Below, piece after piece: positions 18,804 through 27,509 of a stretch of DNA of 64,000 bases (positions are counted from its first letter, which is position 1; every line of letters begins with the position of its first letter). Origin of the DNA: Vibrio superstes (GTDB lineage: Bacteria > Pseudomonadota > Gammaproteobacteria > Enterobacterales > Vibrionaceae); assembly GCF_003569005.1 (NCBI RefSeq), contig NZ_BCUR01000001.1, positions 749,893 through 813,892 of the forward strand, given 5' to 3'. Position numbers and translations under genes: made by a program. The notes below the pieces were generated by a model, which was given only the letters and a program-made list of their open reading frames with translations, was not told the DNA's origin and did not search any database.

Positions 18804-21155
18804 ATGAAAAAGTACGCGCTGATTGCCTTCGTGATTGCCTTCTCAGGCTGTGCTTCTTATGTGGGTTTAAACTTTGAAGAGCTTTTTGGGCCAGAAAAGG
18901 TCCAGGATAGAATGGTCGCTCATGACTTCTCCCAAGCTCAATATTTCATCGATGAAGTGCAACCCATTCTCGACAAGCGCTGCGTGGTTTGTCACGCCTG
19001 CTACGATGCCCCATGTCAGTTAAAACTCACCTCTCCTGAAGGCATAGACCGAGGAGCAACCACGGCGCTGGTATATCAAGGTGCTCGCCTCACAGCAACA
19101 AAGCCTACGCGTTTGTATGAAGACGCTTCTTCTACCGAAGAGTGGCGAACGCATGGATTCTATCCCGTATTAAATGAACGCTTACAGCGAAGGGATGCCA
19201 ACATCGAAGCCGGTGTTATGGCACAGCTGCTGATCCAAAAAGAAGAATTTCCGTTGCCAGATGATGTCATCTTAGATGATGACGATTTTGACTTTAGCCT
19301 AGATCGCACTTTTGTCTGCCCAACCTCAGACTCAATTCAAGCCTACAAAGAAGAGCAGCCCTTAGGTGGGATGCCATATGGCATGCCAGCTCTTGCGAAT
19401 GATGAGCAACAAACCCTGCTGGCTTGGCTTCGCCAAGGTGCCAGCATGTCTGAATTGGCACCGCTAACGAAACAACAACAAGAAGCTGTGAATAAGTGGG
19501 AGGCCTACTTCAACAAAGATAGTCTCAAGCGCCAGACCACGAGTCGCTATATCTTTGAGCACCTATTTTTATCACACCTCTACTTCTCTGATCACGACGA
19601 CAAGGTGTTCTTTAATCTGGTTCGCTCCTCCACTCCTCCAGGTGAGCCCATTAAGCGCATTTCAACCCGCAGACCCTATGGCGACCCTAAAGTGGATCGC
19701 GTCTATTATCGATTAACGAGAGAGCGCGAAACCATCGTAGACAAAACTCACATGCCGTTTGCGCTAAACCCTGAACGCATGGATAAGTGGCTAGAGTGGT
19801 TCGAGGAAGAAGACTACACCATCACGGCATTGCCGAGCTATAAGATCGAAGTCGCCTCTAATCCCATATTGGCCTTCAATGAGATTCCCGTGAACTCTCG
19901 CTATCGTTTTCTTCTCGATGAGGCTCAGAACACCATCATGGCTTACATTAAAGGGCCAGTATGTCGAGGTCAATTGGCCCTCAATGTCATCAACGATCAT
20001 TTTTGGGTCTTCTTCACTAGCCCAGGGCGAGTTGACAGTAAAACAGCCGATGATTTTTTCCGCTCTCAAGCCGAGAATATGAAGTTACCAGGGCAGTTGG
20101 ACAGCAACACAACGCCTCTATTCAACTGGATAAAATTCTCTAAGGCACAGTCTCTTTACCTTACGAATAAAACGAACTTTATGAATGACTACTTCAAGAA
20201 TGGAGAGCATCTTGATATCGGCTTAGTCTGGGATGGTGATAACACTAACCCAAACGCAGCACTTACTATCTTTAGACATTTTGATAGCGCAACCGTGACC
20301 AAGGGGTTAGTCGGCAATCAACCAAAGACCGCATGGATCATTGATTACTCGCTATTAGAACGCATCCATTACTTGTTAGTTGCTGGCTTTGATATCTATG
20401 GTAACTTCGGTCACCAGTTGATTACTCGTATGTATATGGATCTGCTTCGCATCGAGGGAGAGAGTAATTTCATTGCCTTATTACCCAAAGAAACTCGCCA
20501 CAAGACTTTATCCAGTTGGTATGAGGGACAATCCATCGAGTTTACCGATTACCTAACGCGAAACGCGAAGCCTTTCAATCAAGAGTCGGGTATTGAATAT
20601 CGTACCAACGAGCCGAAAGCAGAATTACTCACTTTGCTGAAAGAGCGCGTCTCTCCAGCCCTTGAAACACGCTATGAGATCGTAAATACGCCTTTGAAAA
20701 GAGAGAGTGAACGCCTACTACACCAGATCGATAGTTTCGTTGGGGAAGGCATTGAATACTTCCCACAATTAATATCCATCAACATAGAGGCCGACAACGG
20801 CGAGCAGCATGTGTTTACGCTGATTCACAACAACTCTCACACCAACATATCGAGCTTGTTTAGTGAAGAAGACAACCGTAAACCAGAAGAGGATACATTT
20901 ACCTTGGTCAATGGCGTTTTGGGTAGTTACCCTGCGGCATTCTTGAGCTTGCAGGAACGAGAGATACCCGAACTCGTCAAACGCATACGAGAAGTGGAAG
21001 ATGATGATGACTACGAAGAACTGTTGGACCGCTTTGCTATCCGACGCACCGATATCCGTTTCTGGCCATTCAGCGATAAGATCCACGCTTGGTATGAACA
21101 AGACCAACCCATTGAATATGGTTTGCTAGACTATAATCGCTTTCAAAATAAATAG
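18804..21155 (+). CDS. cti: Fatty acid cis/trans isomerase
   Basis: A 783-residue periplasmic enzyme that converts cis to trans unsaturated fatty acids in membrane phospholipids, lowering fluidity under solvent, heat or osmotic stress. The N-terminus is a probable lipoprotein signal (FSGC). A c-type haem site CVVCH sits near residue 63, as required in known Cti proteins. The family block YFIDEVQPILDKRCVVC and the GGMPYGMP segment near 192 are present. AGGGA precedes the ATG. The last 43 codons and the terminator are repeated at 40939-41146 with only synonymous codon changes, so the 3' end may be a recombination product. Confidence 0.93.
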   Translation: MKKYALIAFVIAFSGCASYVGLNFEELFGPEKVQDRMVAHDFSQAQYFIDEVQPILDKRCVVCHACYDAPCQLKLTSPEGIDRGATTALVYQGARLTATKPTRLYEDASSTEEWRTHGFYPVLNERLQRRDANIEAGVMAQLLIQKEEFPLPDDVILDDDDFDFSLDRTFVCPTSDSIQAYKEEQPLGGMPYGMPALANDEQQTLLAWLRQGASMSELAPLTKQQQEAVNKWEAYFNKDSLKRQTTSRYIFEHLFLSHLYFSDHDDKVFFNLVRSSTPPGEPIKRISTRRPYGDPKVDRVYYRLTRERETIVDKTHMPFALNPERMDKWLEWFEEEDYTITALPSYKIEVASNPILAFNEIPVNSRYRFLLDEAQNTIMAYIKGPVCRGQLALNVINDHFWVFFTSPGRVDSKTADDFFRSQAENMKLPGQLDSNTTPLFNWIKFSKAQSLYLTNKTNFMNDYFKNGEHLDIGLVWDGDNTNPNAALTIFRHFDSATVTKGLVGNQPKTAWIIDYSLLERIHYLLVAGFDIYGNFGHQLITRMYMDLLRIEGESNFIALLPKETRHKTLSSWYEGQSIEFTDYLTRNAKPFNQESGIEYRTNEPKAELLTLLKERVSPALETRYEIVNTPLKRESERLLHQIDSFVGEGIEYFPQLISINIEADNGEQHVFTLIHNNSHTNISSLFSEEDNRKPEEDTFTLVNGVLGSYPAAFLSLQEREIPELVKRIREVEDDDDYEELLDRFAIRRTDIRFWPFSDKIHAWYEQDQPIEYGLLDYNRFQNK

Positions 21156-21231
21156 GCGATGAACACTATTCAGATACCAAGCTTCTAGCGCTTCGTTACA
21201 GCAATCTAGCCACTTCCTTTTTGAAGTGGCT
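21024..21231 (+). repeat. Left copy of the 208-bp direct repeat (cti 3' end plus terminator)
   Basis: Covers codons 741-783 and stop of cti, the 3' leader and the terminator hairpin. It aligns without gaps to 40939-41146, with about ten differences in 208 bases. The only two differences inside the coding part are synonymous (His CAC/CAT, Tyr TAT/TAC); the other eight cluster just after the stop codon. Confidence 0.95.
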
Positions 21232-21238
21232 TTTCTTT
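21208..21238 (+). terminator. cti terminator
   Basis: AGCCACTTC and GAAGTGGCT pair perfectly across CTTTTT and are followed by TTTCTTT. The same hairpin ends the right repeat at 41123-41146. Confidence 0.85.
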
Positions 21239-21267
21239 AGTTCATCGCGCTTTTCCAGAAAAGGCTG

Positions 21268-21927
21268 TTATGCCTCGACTGCGAGACAAGCGTCAATAAT
21301 GGCCTTGATATCTAACACATGCTTACGCAACGTCGATTGAGCCTCAGCGATCTCTCCAGTACTCAGCATCTGATAAATACGACGATGGTCTTCTAGAATC
21401 TCACCATAGGCATCTTCTGTGGTAGTAAGGTGGCTACGGATCGCACCAATGTGGAATTGCACTAGCTCATAGCTTTTCTGTAGCAAGGAGTTGCCGCAAT
21501 ACTTAAAGAAGGATTCATGGAATTCACCATCAAGTAACAAAAACGCTTTAAAGTCTTTGTTCTTAAACTTGTGCTCCATCTTAACAATGCTGATCTCTAA
21601 GCATTCCAAGAACGCCTCTGAGTTGTTTTTCATCGACTCTTCAATCGCAATAGGTTCCATGAAACTACGGAAGTTACAAAGCTCAATCAGCGATTTCTCA
21701 TCAGGTTGAAATACAAAACTTCCTTTCTGAGGAATAATATCAATTAATCCCTCTTGTTTAAGGATAAACAGAGCTTCACGAACTGGTGTTTTACTGACAC
21801 CAAAGGTCTCGGAAAGGGACGCTTCCGAAAGTGGTTGGCCTAACTTTAATTCCCCACTAACAATAGAGTAGCGCAGGTTCTCAGCCACATTTTCTGTCAA
21901 ACTTTTAGGGCGAGTAATAGCTTTCAA
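21268..21927 (-). CDS. GntR-family (FadR/FCD subfamily) transcriptional regulator
   Basis: A 219-residue regulator. Winged helix-turn-helix: LGQPLSEASLSETFGVSKTP then VREALFILKQEGLIDII. An all-helical FCD effector domain follows (about 75-215) with the usual metal-ligand pattern: Asp and His in LLLDGEFHESF, His in GAIRSH, His in LRKHV. FCD regulators commonly bind sugar acids or hydroxyacids. The frame starts at TTG with GAGG eight bases upstream; no ATG alternative is near. It lies at the island's edge and is the best candidate to bind the nine palindromes, one of which lies 128 bases before its own start. Confidence 0.9.
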   Translation of the reverse strand: MKAITRPKSLTENVAENLRYSIVSGELKLGQPLSEASLSETFGVSKTPVREALFILKQEGLIDIIPQKGSFVFQPDEKSLIELCNFRSFMEPIAIEESMKNNSEAFLECLEISIVKMEHKFKNKDFKAFLLLDGEFHESFFKYCGNSLLQKSYELVQFHIGAIRSHLTTTEDAYGEILEDHRRIYQMLSTGEIAEAQSTLRKHVLDIKAIIDACLAVEA

Positions 21928-22054
21928 TCTCGTTACCTCAATACTTAAATTTAGCTCACGTAAGTCTACCCTAATATCTTGTTGTTCACAGCAACAAATA
22001 GAGGATATCCAGACTCAAAAATAGTCTTCATTCTGAAATTCGTGATAGTGTGCA

Positions 22055-22067
22055 ATCTGATACATCA
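22055..22067. promoter_or_regulatory. GntR operator-like site 1 (upstream of gntR)
   Basis: ATCTGATACATCA, a degenerate half-plus copy of the island palindrome, 128 bases before the regulator's start; suggests autoregulation. Confidence 0.45.
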
Positions 22068-22114
22068 CGATTTAAATCAATAGATTAGCCAAACTATTGA
22101 TGAGACAAATCAGA

Positions 22115-22696
22115 TCATAAACCTAGTGCCAAGCCCACTAACATGTAAGCACCACCTGAAAGCATACATAGCTTTTGCTTGTCTAGCACCGACGTCAGTT
22201 TATTTCCTAGGCTCAATCCAGCGAAATACAAAGCAATACTAGAAATAATAAAGCCTAAAGCATATTGACCAAAGTTCATCACACCTGAACCTTCTAAGAT
22301 ATGAACATATCCATGAAAGGCTGAAAGCACGGCTAAGCCACAAACCGTCCACTGGTTGATCGAACGTCCAAGTCCCCCCAACAGCAAGAGCATACCCACG
22401 CACACTACAGACAATGTAATCATAGCCTCAATAAACTGAAGCTTAAGGCCTACCACGGCCAACAAGGCGCCAACGCCTAAGCTTGATGCCAATACTAACA
22501 ATATCGCCCACTTGAAGTTTTTCTCTTTGCTAAAAAATAAACTACAAATAAGACCAACGCCAAACATTGCCGCCAGATGATCTATGCCTGTAAATGGATG
22601 AATAAAACCAGACACAAATCCTGCCTCTGCATGACTCGGATGAGCCAACGCTAATCCGGGGCACATCGAAAGTGCGAAAATCCCTATTTTTTTCAT
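22115..22696 (-). CDS. HupE/UreJ-family nickel permease
   Basis: A 193-residue membrane protein of the HupE/UreJ family, which imports nickel (or cobalt). A cleavable signal ends at GLALA|HPSHAE. The family motif HPFTGIDHLAAM is at about residues 33-44, followed by five more helices and a FHGYVH histidine motif near 129-134. A nickel importer beside larCEB and a LarA homologue is best read as the metal supply for the nickel-pincer cofactor. A palindromic operator copy lies 63 bases upstream, so expression is probably tied to the catabolic genes. Confidence 0.88.
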   Translation of the reverse strand: MKKIGIFALSMCPGLALAHPSHAEAGFVSGFIHPFTGIDHLAAMFGVGLICSLFFSKEKNFKWAILLVLASSLGVGALLAVVGLKLQFIEAMITLSVVCVGMLLLLGGLGRSINQWTVCGLAVLSAFHGYVHILEGSGVMNFGQYALGFIISSIALYFAGLSLGNKLTSVLDKQKLCMLSGGAYMLVGLALGL

Positions 22697-22758
22697 AAAA
22701 CTAACCTTGCTAACAATTTTGACATTTGAAGATAATTATTTCTTTTTAGTTGCACAAC

Positions 22759-22772
22759 TAACATATCAGATA
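22759..22772. promoter_or_regulatory. GntR operator-like site 2 (hupE promoter)
   Basis: TAACATATCAGATA, 63 bases upstream of the nickel permease start; reverse complement reads TATCTGATATGTTA. Confidence 0.5.
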
Positions 22773-22887
22773 CCATAAAATACTCACTAGACTAATTATG
22801 CTTTTAAAGAAGCCGATCACACTAACGCCAATCGCCTTATCAATAAAGGGGTAAACCACTAGAACAATACAGAAAATAAACATAAAG

Positions 22888-22904
22888 TATCTAACATATC
22901 AGAA
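22888..22904. promoter_or_regulatory. GntR operator-like site 3 (larC promoter)
   Basis: TATCTAACATATCAGAA, 51 bases upstream of the larC ATG; its reverse complement begins TTCTGATATGTTAGATA, nearly identical to site 7. Confidence 0.55.
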
Positions 22905-22954
22905 TTAACAATTTACTTAAGAGTAAACTCATAACCCAGAGGTTGGAGCAAACT

Positions 22955-24172
22955 ATGCACATTCATCTAGATCTTGTCGGTGGTATTGCGGGAGATATGT
23001 TCACAGCAGCAATACTGGATGCGGCCCCCGAACTAAAAAGGCCTCTATTTGAAGCGTTAGAGGTAGTCCGCACGCAAACACAAGTCAAATACTGGACTGA
23101 AGACGCCATGGACAAAGGCCTTAGCGGTCAACGTTTCTATGTTGAGGAAGATCTGGGCGCTGGGTCAGACCATCACCATCACCATCACCATGGTGAGCAT
23201 AGAAGCTGGAAGTCCATTAAAAAGCTACTAATCGCACTTCCTATAGAAGACAAAGTAAGGCGAAATGCGATTGGAATTTTTGAACTTCTAGCCCAAGCAG
23301 AGGCAGGGATTCACGGCAAGAGTGTTGATGATGTTCACTTTCATGAAGTTGGAGCATGGGACTGCATTATCGATATAGTGTCCGCAAGCTGGCTTATTGA
23401 ATATTCACGAGCAAGCTCTTGGTCATGCTCAAAAATACCTTGGGGTGGTGGCACAGTTCGATGTGCTCATGGAGAAATACCGGTTCCCGCGCCAGCAACA
23501 TTGACGCTTCTGAAGGGCTTCACTGTCTTTGATGATGGTATCAAAGGAGAAAGAGTAACTCCAACCGGCGCCGCCATCTTGGCTTGGTTGCGCCCTTCGC
23601 ACACGGTGGCTCAAGGTTGCGTCTCTGGTGTTGGGTATGGGTTTGGCAAACGCAAGCTTACTGATAGAGCCAATCTACTTCGCGCATCCTTTCTGTCTAC
23701 CGAAAGCAACAAAAATATAGAATCCCAAGAGATTTGTGTCGTTCAGTTCGATATCGATGATATGACCGGTGAAATGCTGGCTATCGCTCGGGAAAGAATA
23801 CGTGAACAACACGGAGTACATGAGATCACTGAGGCGATTTCTCACGGTAAGAAGAACCGCCATATTAGCACCTTTACTCTTCTAGCCTCACCATCGCATC
23901 AAGACTCGATCATCGAATATATCTTCAATAACACGTCTACTTTAGGGGTGCGCTATTGGAGTTGTATGCGAAAGGTGCTTCCTCGCCTACACCATACCAT
24001 ATCTTCAGAGGGTCAAGATTTTGAGGTCAAAACGGTCACCAGACCGGATGGTTCCATTACCAGTAAGCTTGAGTCTGATCATTTAGGTAACTCAAACATG
24101 AATTACCAATCCCAAACAACCATCAAATCTCATTTGGAGGCGGCGGCAGTCAATGAAAAATCTCAATCATAA
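22955..24172 (+). CDS. larC: LarC, nickel insertion enzyme of the nickel-pincer nucleotide
   Basis: A 405-residue LarC (DUF111) protein. LarC uses CTP to insert nickel into the pyridinium-3,5-bisthiocarboxylate mononucleotide made by LarB and LarE. The N-terminal motif MHIHLDLVGGIAGDMFTAA is typical. A run of seven histidines near residues 71-77 (after GAGSD) probably handles nickel. FHEVGAWDCIIDIV and CAHGEIPVPAPATL are conserved blocks. The ATG at 22955 has GGAG six bases upstream; a TTG at 22943 is less likely. In Lactiplantibacillus plantarum larC needs a ribosomal frameshift; here it is one frame. The end overlaps larE by 20 bases. Confidence 0.92.
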   Translation: MHIHLDLVGGIAGDMFTAAILDAAPELKRPLFEALEVVRTQTQVKYWTEDAMDKGLSGQRFYVEEDLGAGSDHHHHHHHGEHRSWKSIKKLLIALPIEDKVRRNAIGIFELLAQAEAGIHGKSVDDVHFHEVGAWDCIIDIVSASWLIEYSRASSWSCSKIPWGGGTVRCAHGEIPVPAPATLTLLKGFTVFDDGIKGERVTPTGAAILAWLRPSHTVAQGCVSGVGYGFGKRKLTDRANLLRASFLSTESNKNIESQEICVVQFDIDDMTGEMLAIARERIREQHGVHEITEAISHGKKNRHISTFTLLASPSHQDSIIEYIFNNTSTLGVRYWSCMRKVLPRLHHTISSEGQDFEVKTVTRPDGSITSKLESDHLGNSNMNYQSQTTIKSHLEAAAVNEKSQS

Positions 24173-24980
24173 ACTGACTCATTTACAACAAACGGTTAGG
24201 GCACTAGAGAGAGTGACAGTGGCGTTAAGTGGCGGTGTAGACAGTATGACCCTTGCCTTTATCGCTCACCAAGTATTGGGTGACAATGCAAGAATGGTGC
24301 ATTCCATCTCGCCGGCAGTTCCTCCTAATGATACCCAGCGTATACGCGAATTTGCAGCAAAGTATCAATGGAATATAGAGTATGTATCCACTGGCGAGAT
24401 CGATACGCCAAGCTATAAAAATAACCCCGTGAATCGTTGTTATTACTGTAAAACCTGTTTATACAGCACGCTTAAACGCCTCGCTTTTGGGCAAGTCGTG
24501 TCTGGAACAAACCTAGACGATTTAGGTGACTATCGCCCTGGGCTTATCGCTGCAAAAGAACATAATATTGTCCACCCATTTGTGGAAGCTAAGATAAACA
24601 AACAAGAGATCCGTCAACTTGCCTTGCAATTAGGGCTGCCAGCAATATCAAAGCTACCAGCATCTCCCTGCCTAGCAAGCCGAATAGAAACGGGTATCCA
24701 TATCGACAACAACAATCTTGGTTTAGTCGATGCGGTAGAACAGCACCTGCGTTCGCGCATAAACAGCGCAACCTTAAGATGCAGAGTTAAGAAACAACAG
24801 ATAGGCATAGAGCTAGATAACGAGACATTCAAGAACTTAACGCAGCAAGAAATCGATTCTTTAAAAAGAGACATTGCGAAGATTATTGATAACTTCAGTT
24901 CAAACCTTCCCATCCAGTTCATGCCTTACCAACAAGGCAGTGCCTTTGTAGGAGATAAACAGTGTCTGACATCATTATAG
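24153..24980 (+). CDS. larE: LarE, ATP-dependent sulfur transferase for the nickel-pincer cofactor
   Basis: A 275-residue PP-loop enzyme that adenylates the biscarboxylated nucleotide and adds sulfur. The ATP-binding PP-loop is SGGVDS at residues 26-31. CYYC at 96-99 and C102 follow. C173 in SPCLASRI matches the position of the sacrificial cysteine (Cys176) of L. plantarum LarE. Because extra cysteines are present, a cluster-dependent sulfur donor cannot be ruled out from sequence. GGAGG lies upstream of the ATG. It overlaps larC by 20 bases and larB by 19, giving one tightly coupled larCEB operon. Confidence 0.92.
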   Translation: MKNLNHKLTHLQQTVRALERVTVALSGGVDSMTLAFIAHQVLGDNARMVHSISPAVPPNDTQRIREFAAKYQWNIEYVSTGEIDTPSYKNNPVNRCYYCKTCLYSTLKRLAFGQVVSGTNLDDLGDYRPGLIAAKEHNIVHPFVEAKINKQEIRQLALQLGLPAISKLPASPCLASRIETGIHIDNNNLGLVDAVEQHLRSRINSATLRCRVKKQQIGIELDNETFKNLTQQEIDSLKRDIAKIIDNFSSNLPIQFMPYQQGSAFVGDKQCLTSL

Positions 24981-25618
24981 ATTTTGATCGGAAACAGCGT
25001 TGTGGAGTCGAAGAAGCCATTCTTTGTGAGCGCAAAAGCATCGCACAGATCGAAAGCATCATTGAGCTGGGCCTAACCAACCAAGTCAGGTTCTTGTTTA
25101 CCCGGCTCACTAAAGAAAAGTGGTCTCAGTTAAAGCCAACTTACCACCATCATCTGACCTATTGTGCCCTATCAAATACCGCAGTACTTGGAGAGGTCTA
25201 TAAATTACAAAGACAAGAACACCAAGTCGCAATCGTATCTGGGGGATCATCCGATACTGGAGTATGCCATGAAGTCCTCACAACGCTGAACTACCATGGC
25301 TATTCAGCTAGCTTGTATGAGGACGTCGGCGTATCCGCTCTATGGCGCTTAAACAATGCCCTAGAAGAGATCAACAAGGCGAAAGTCATAATTGCAGTCG
25401 CAGGTATGGAAGCAGCACTACCTACCGTTTTATCAGGTATGACACACAGGCCCATTATTGCCGTGCCCACCTCAGTAGGCTATGGCGTATCAGAGGGGGG
25501 ACAGCTTGCTCTGCATTCCTGTTTAGGAAGCTGTGCCGCTGGGCTAATGACGGTCAATATCGACAATGGGTTTGGCGCGGCTTGTGCGGCCATCAAGCTC
25601 CTTAATGCCTTTTCTTGA
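24962..25618 (+). CDS. larB: LarB, nicotinate adenine dinucleotide carboxylase/hydrolase
   Basis: A 218-residue PurE-like enzyme that starts the pathway by carboxylating and hydrolysing nicotinic acid adenine dinucleotide. The C-terminal PurE-like half shows VAIVSGGSSDTGVCHEV near residues 90-105, VIIAVAGMEAALPTVLSGM near 142-160, and PTSVGYGVSEGG near 169-180. The N-terminus begins at GTG inside the end of larE. It ends the larCEB operon and converges on the exported lactonase gene. Confidence 0.92.
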   Translation: MSDIIIDFDRKQRCGVEEAILCERKSIAQIESIIELGLTNQVRFLFTRLTKEKWSQLKPTYHHHLTYCALSNTAVLGEVYKLQRQEHQVAIVSGGSSDTGVCHEVLTTLNYHGYSASLYEDVGVSALWRLNNALEEINKAKVIIAVAGMEAALPTVLSGMTHRPIIAVPTSVGYGVSEGGQLALHSCLGSCAAGLMTVNIDNGFGAACAAIKLLNAFS

Positions 25619-25699
25619 TCATTCCTTGACCCACAGTCGCTGACCATCAAAAAATGGGGCTAGTCGCAAAGCGGGTTGCCCCTCTTCTATGTTCAACCT

Positions 25700-26989
25700 T
25701 TATAGAAAAGCAAAATCGACTGGTACCGGGATCTTCGCCGTAGTCAAAGGCTCTCCCAACTTGCCTGTCGATGGCTCAATCTTGAAAGATAGAGTGTTAT
25801 CGGAGTTTTGGTTACCAACCAAAAGGATGCTTCCTGTTGTATCAATATTCATACCACGAGGCACATTACCTCCTGAAGAAACCCATTCCACTGGATATAG
25901 CTTGCCCGTCGTTTGATCGATACCATAGACTGCAATAGAGTCCGCACCGCGATTCGTTGCATAAAGCCACTTGCCCTGCGGATGCACTTTGATTTCAGCC
26001 GTAGTATTTGTGCCAGTTGGTACATAACCCGGGTTAGTAGGATTAAAGTTTGGTCGCTTAAACTTAGTATCTACAGGTAGAGTTGAAATACTGTGGATCA
26101 ATGCAAACGAGCCTCGAACCGAATCAAAGTCGAACACGTCAATAGTTGATGAGAACTCATTGAGTACATAGGCAAACTTACTACTGGGATGAAAATCCAT
26201 GTGCCTAGGACCCGCTCCCGCAGCAACATTTGCAAAAGGAACATCACTCAACGACAGTTCACCCGTGTTCGCATTCAAGTTGAAAGCAAAAATCTTGTCT
26301 GTACCCAGATCAACACCAAATACGTGCTTATCGCTAGGCCCATTAACTATCATATGGGCATGAGCGCCTTCTTGCCTTTCCCCGATAGATCCTTTGCCAT
26401 TGGCTTCACTTTGATAGAAGCCAACGATCTCTCCTAAACTACCATCTGCATTAATAGGTAGGCTGACAAAGCTACCAGAGCCATAGTTTGCCGCGAGCAA
26501 GTATTGGCCACTTGAGTGAACAGTACAATGACATGGCCATGTACCATTAGTCAGTTGCGTATTTAAATAGCTTAATTCGCCACTCTCTTTATCAATTTTG
26601 TACGCGCTCACACGACCCATTGGGTGACCGCTATCGTTATTACCAAGCTCATTAACGCAATAAAGTACACTTTTGTTTCGATCTACAGCTAAAAAAGAAG
26701 GGTTGTCAGATTGAACTGACTGCACGAACGATAGCTCTCCACTTTCAGTAAGCTTATAGACATAAATGCCTTTTGCTGTGCTTGGTTTTTGCGCACCAGG
26801 AGCAAAATTTGGGGCTGAGTAGGTGCCAATATAAACGAACTGCTCTTTAAAACCCGCTGCACCTTGGGTGGTCGCTGCATGGGCGGCGAAACTAGGCACC
26901 ATTGATAGCCCTCCAACAGCTCCAAGCGTCTTCAACACGCTACGTCGAGAAACGTCAGAGGACGCGGTATCCATATTTTTGTCTTTCAC
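25700..26989 (-). CDS. Tat-exported lactonase, seven-bladed beta-propeller (YbhE/Pgl-like)
   Basis: A 429-residue lactonase-family protein. The N-terminus has a twin-arginine signal (SRRSVLKTLG at about 14-23, AHA cleavage near 38). The propeller domain begins with YIGTYSAPNFAPGA and shows blade repeats (FLAVDRNKSVLYCVNELG, WPCHCTVHSSGQYLLAANYGSGSF, GPRHMDFHPSSKFAYVLNE). The family opens sugar lactones such as 6-phosphogluconolactone. An exported form would act on an extracellular or periplasmic lactone before uptake. It is a paralogue of the cytosolic protein at 39665. GTG start with AGGAG; a perfect operator palindrome lies 31 bases upstream. Confidence 0.88.
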   Translation of the reverse strand: MKDKNMDTASSDVSRRSVLKTLGAVGGLSMVPSFAAHAATTQGAAGFKEQFVYIGTYSAPNFAPGAQKPSTAKGIYVYKLTESGELSFVQSVQSDNPSFLAVDRNKSVLYCVNELGNNDSGHPMGRVSAYKIDKESGELSYLNTQLTNGTWPCHCTVHSSGQYLLAANYGSGSFVSLPINADGSLGEIVGFYQSEANGKGSIGERQEGAHAHMIVNGPSDKHVFGVDLGTDKIFAFNLNANTGELSLSDVPFANVAAGAGPRHMDFHPSSKFAYVLNEFSSTIDVFDFDSVRGSFALIHSISTLPVDTKFKRPNFNPTNPGYVPTGTNTTAEIKVHPQGKWLYATNRGADSIAVYGIDQTTGKLYPVEWVSSGGNVPRGMNIDTTGSILLVGNQNSDNTLSFKIEPSTGKLGEPLTTAKIPVPVDFAFL

Positions 26990-27019
26990 TGTCTCACTCC
27001 TTTCCTTTGAAATCTAACA

Positions 27020-27033
27020 TCTAATATATTAGA
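27020..27033. promoter_or_regulatory. GntR operator-like site 4 (exported lactonase promoter)
   Basis: TCTAATATATTAGA, a perfect 14-base palindrome and the most symmetrical copy in the island, 31 bases upstream of the lactonase start. Confidence 0.6.
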
Positions 27034-27346
27034 CCTCAGTAGTTGTAATTGTGACCAGCTACTAAATTTATACAAGCTGCTAAGAAGCCGATCGCAACTT
27101 TCAAAGCAATCTTATGTAACGGAGCTATTTTGATGTATTTGTGCATTAGCAGACGTGAGGAACCACTCCATTCTTTTAAAACCGAGAGCGGTGAGGGGTT
27201 AGCTTCAGCATCTTTGACGAGATGGATACGGGGAAAACTAATGTTTTTCTCGTTCAAAAGGCAGATCACACCAGGTTGTTCAACAACTACATTTCAATTA
27301 CTTAGTAGGTGCGGACACATATTCAATGTGTGTTATGCATTGCAAT

Positions 27347-27380
27347 AAAAAACGGCAACCCCGTCTAAAAGGTCGCCGTT
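27347..27380 (-). terminator. Terminator of the LarA-like gene
   Basis: AACGGCAACC and GGTCGCCGTT pair with one mismatch; on the minus strand the stem is followed by TTTTTT. It is 130 bases beyond the LarA-like stop codon. Confidence 0.6.
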
Positions 27381-27509
27381 CATTTGTTAGCTACTGGTCG
27401 GGCTCTGAACCCATGACAGCCCAAGAATTCACAATATGACTAGGTACGACTCTGCCGAACCTCACCACCGACTCAGCTAGTGAAAAAGGTGATTCTATCA
27501 ACCTCTACT

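Larger units (their letters stand above)
26990..27509. other. Intergenic region between the exported lactonase and the LarA-like gene
   Basis: About 520 bases. It holds operator site 4, the lactonase promoter, and a minus-strand terminator at 27347-27380. The remaining ~430 bases show only short open frames with no recognisable product. Confidence 0.6.

Noticed and set aside
23171..23200. Histidine-codon repeat as a possible CRISPR or microsatellite
   Set aside because: It is a CAT/CAC run encoding the His tract inside LarC and has no spacer structure.
27036..27348. Short open frames on both strands between the lactonase and LarA-like genes
   Set aside because: They overlap each other, lack good start signals, and encode no recognisable protein; the region is read as leader and terminator.
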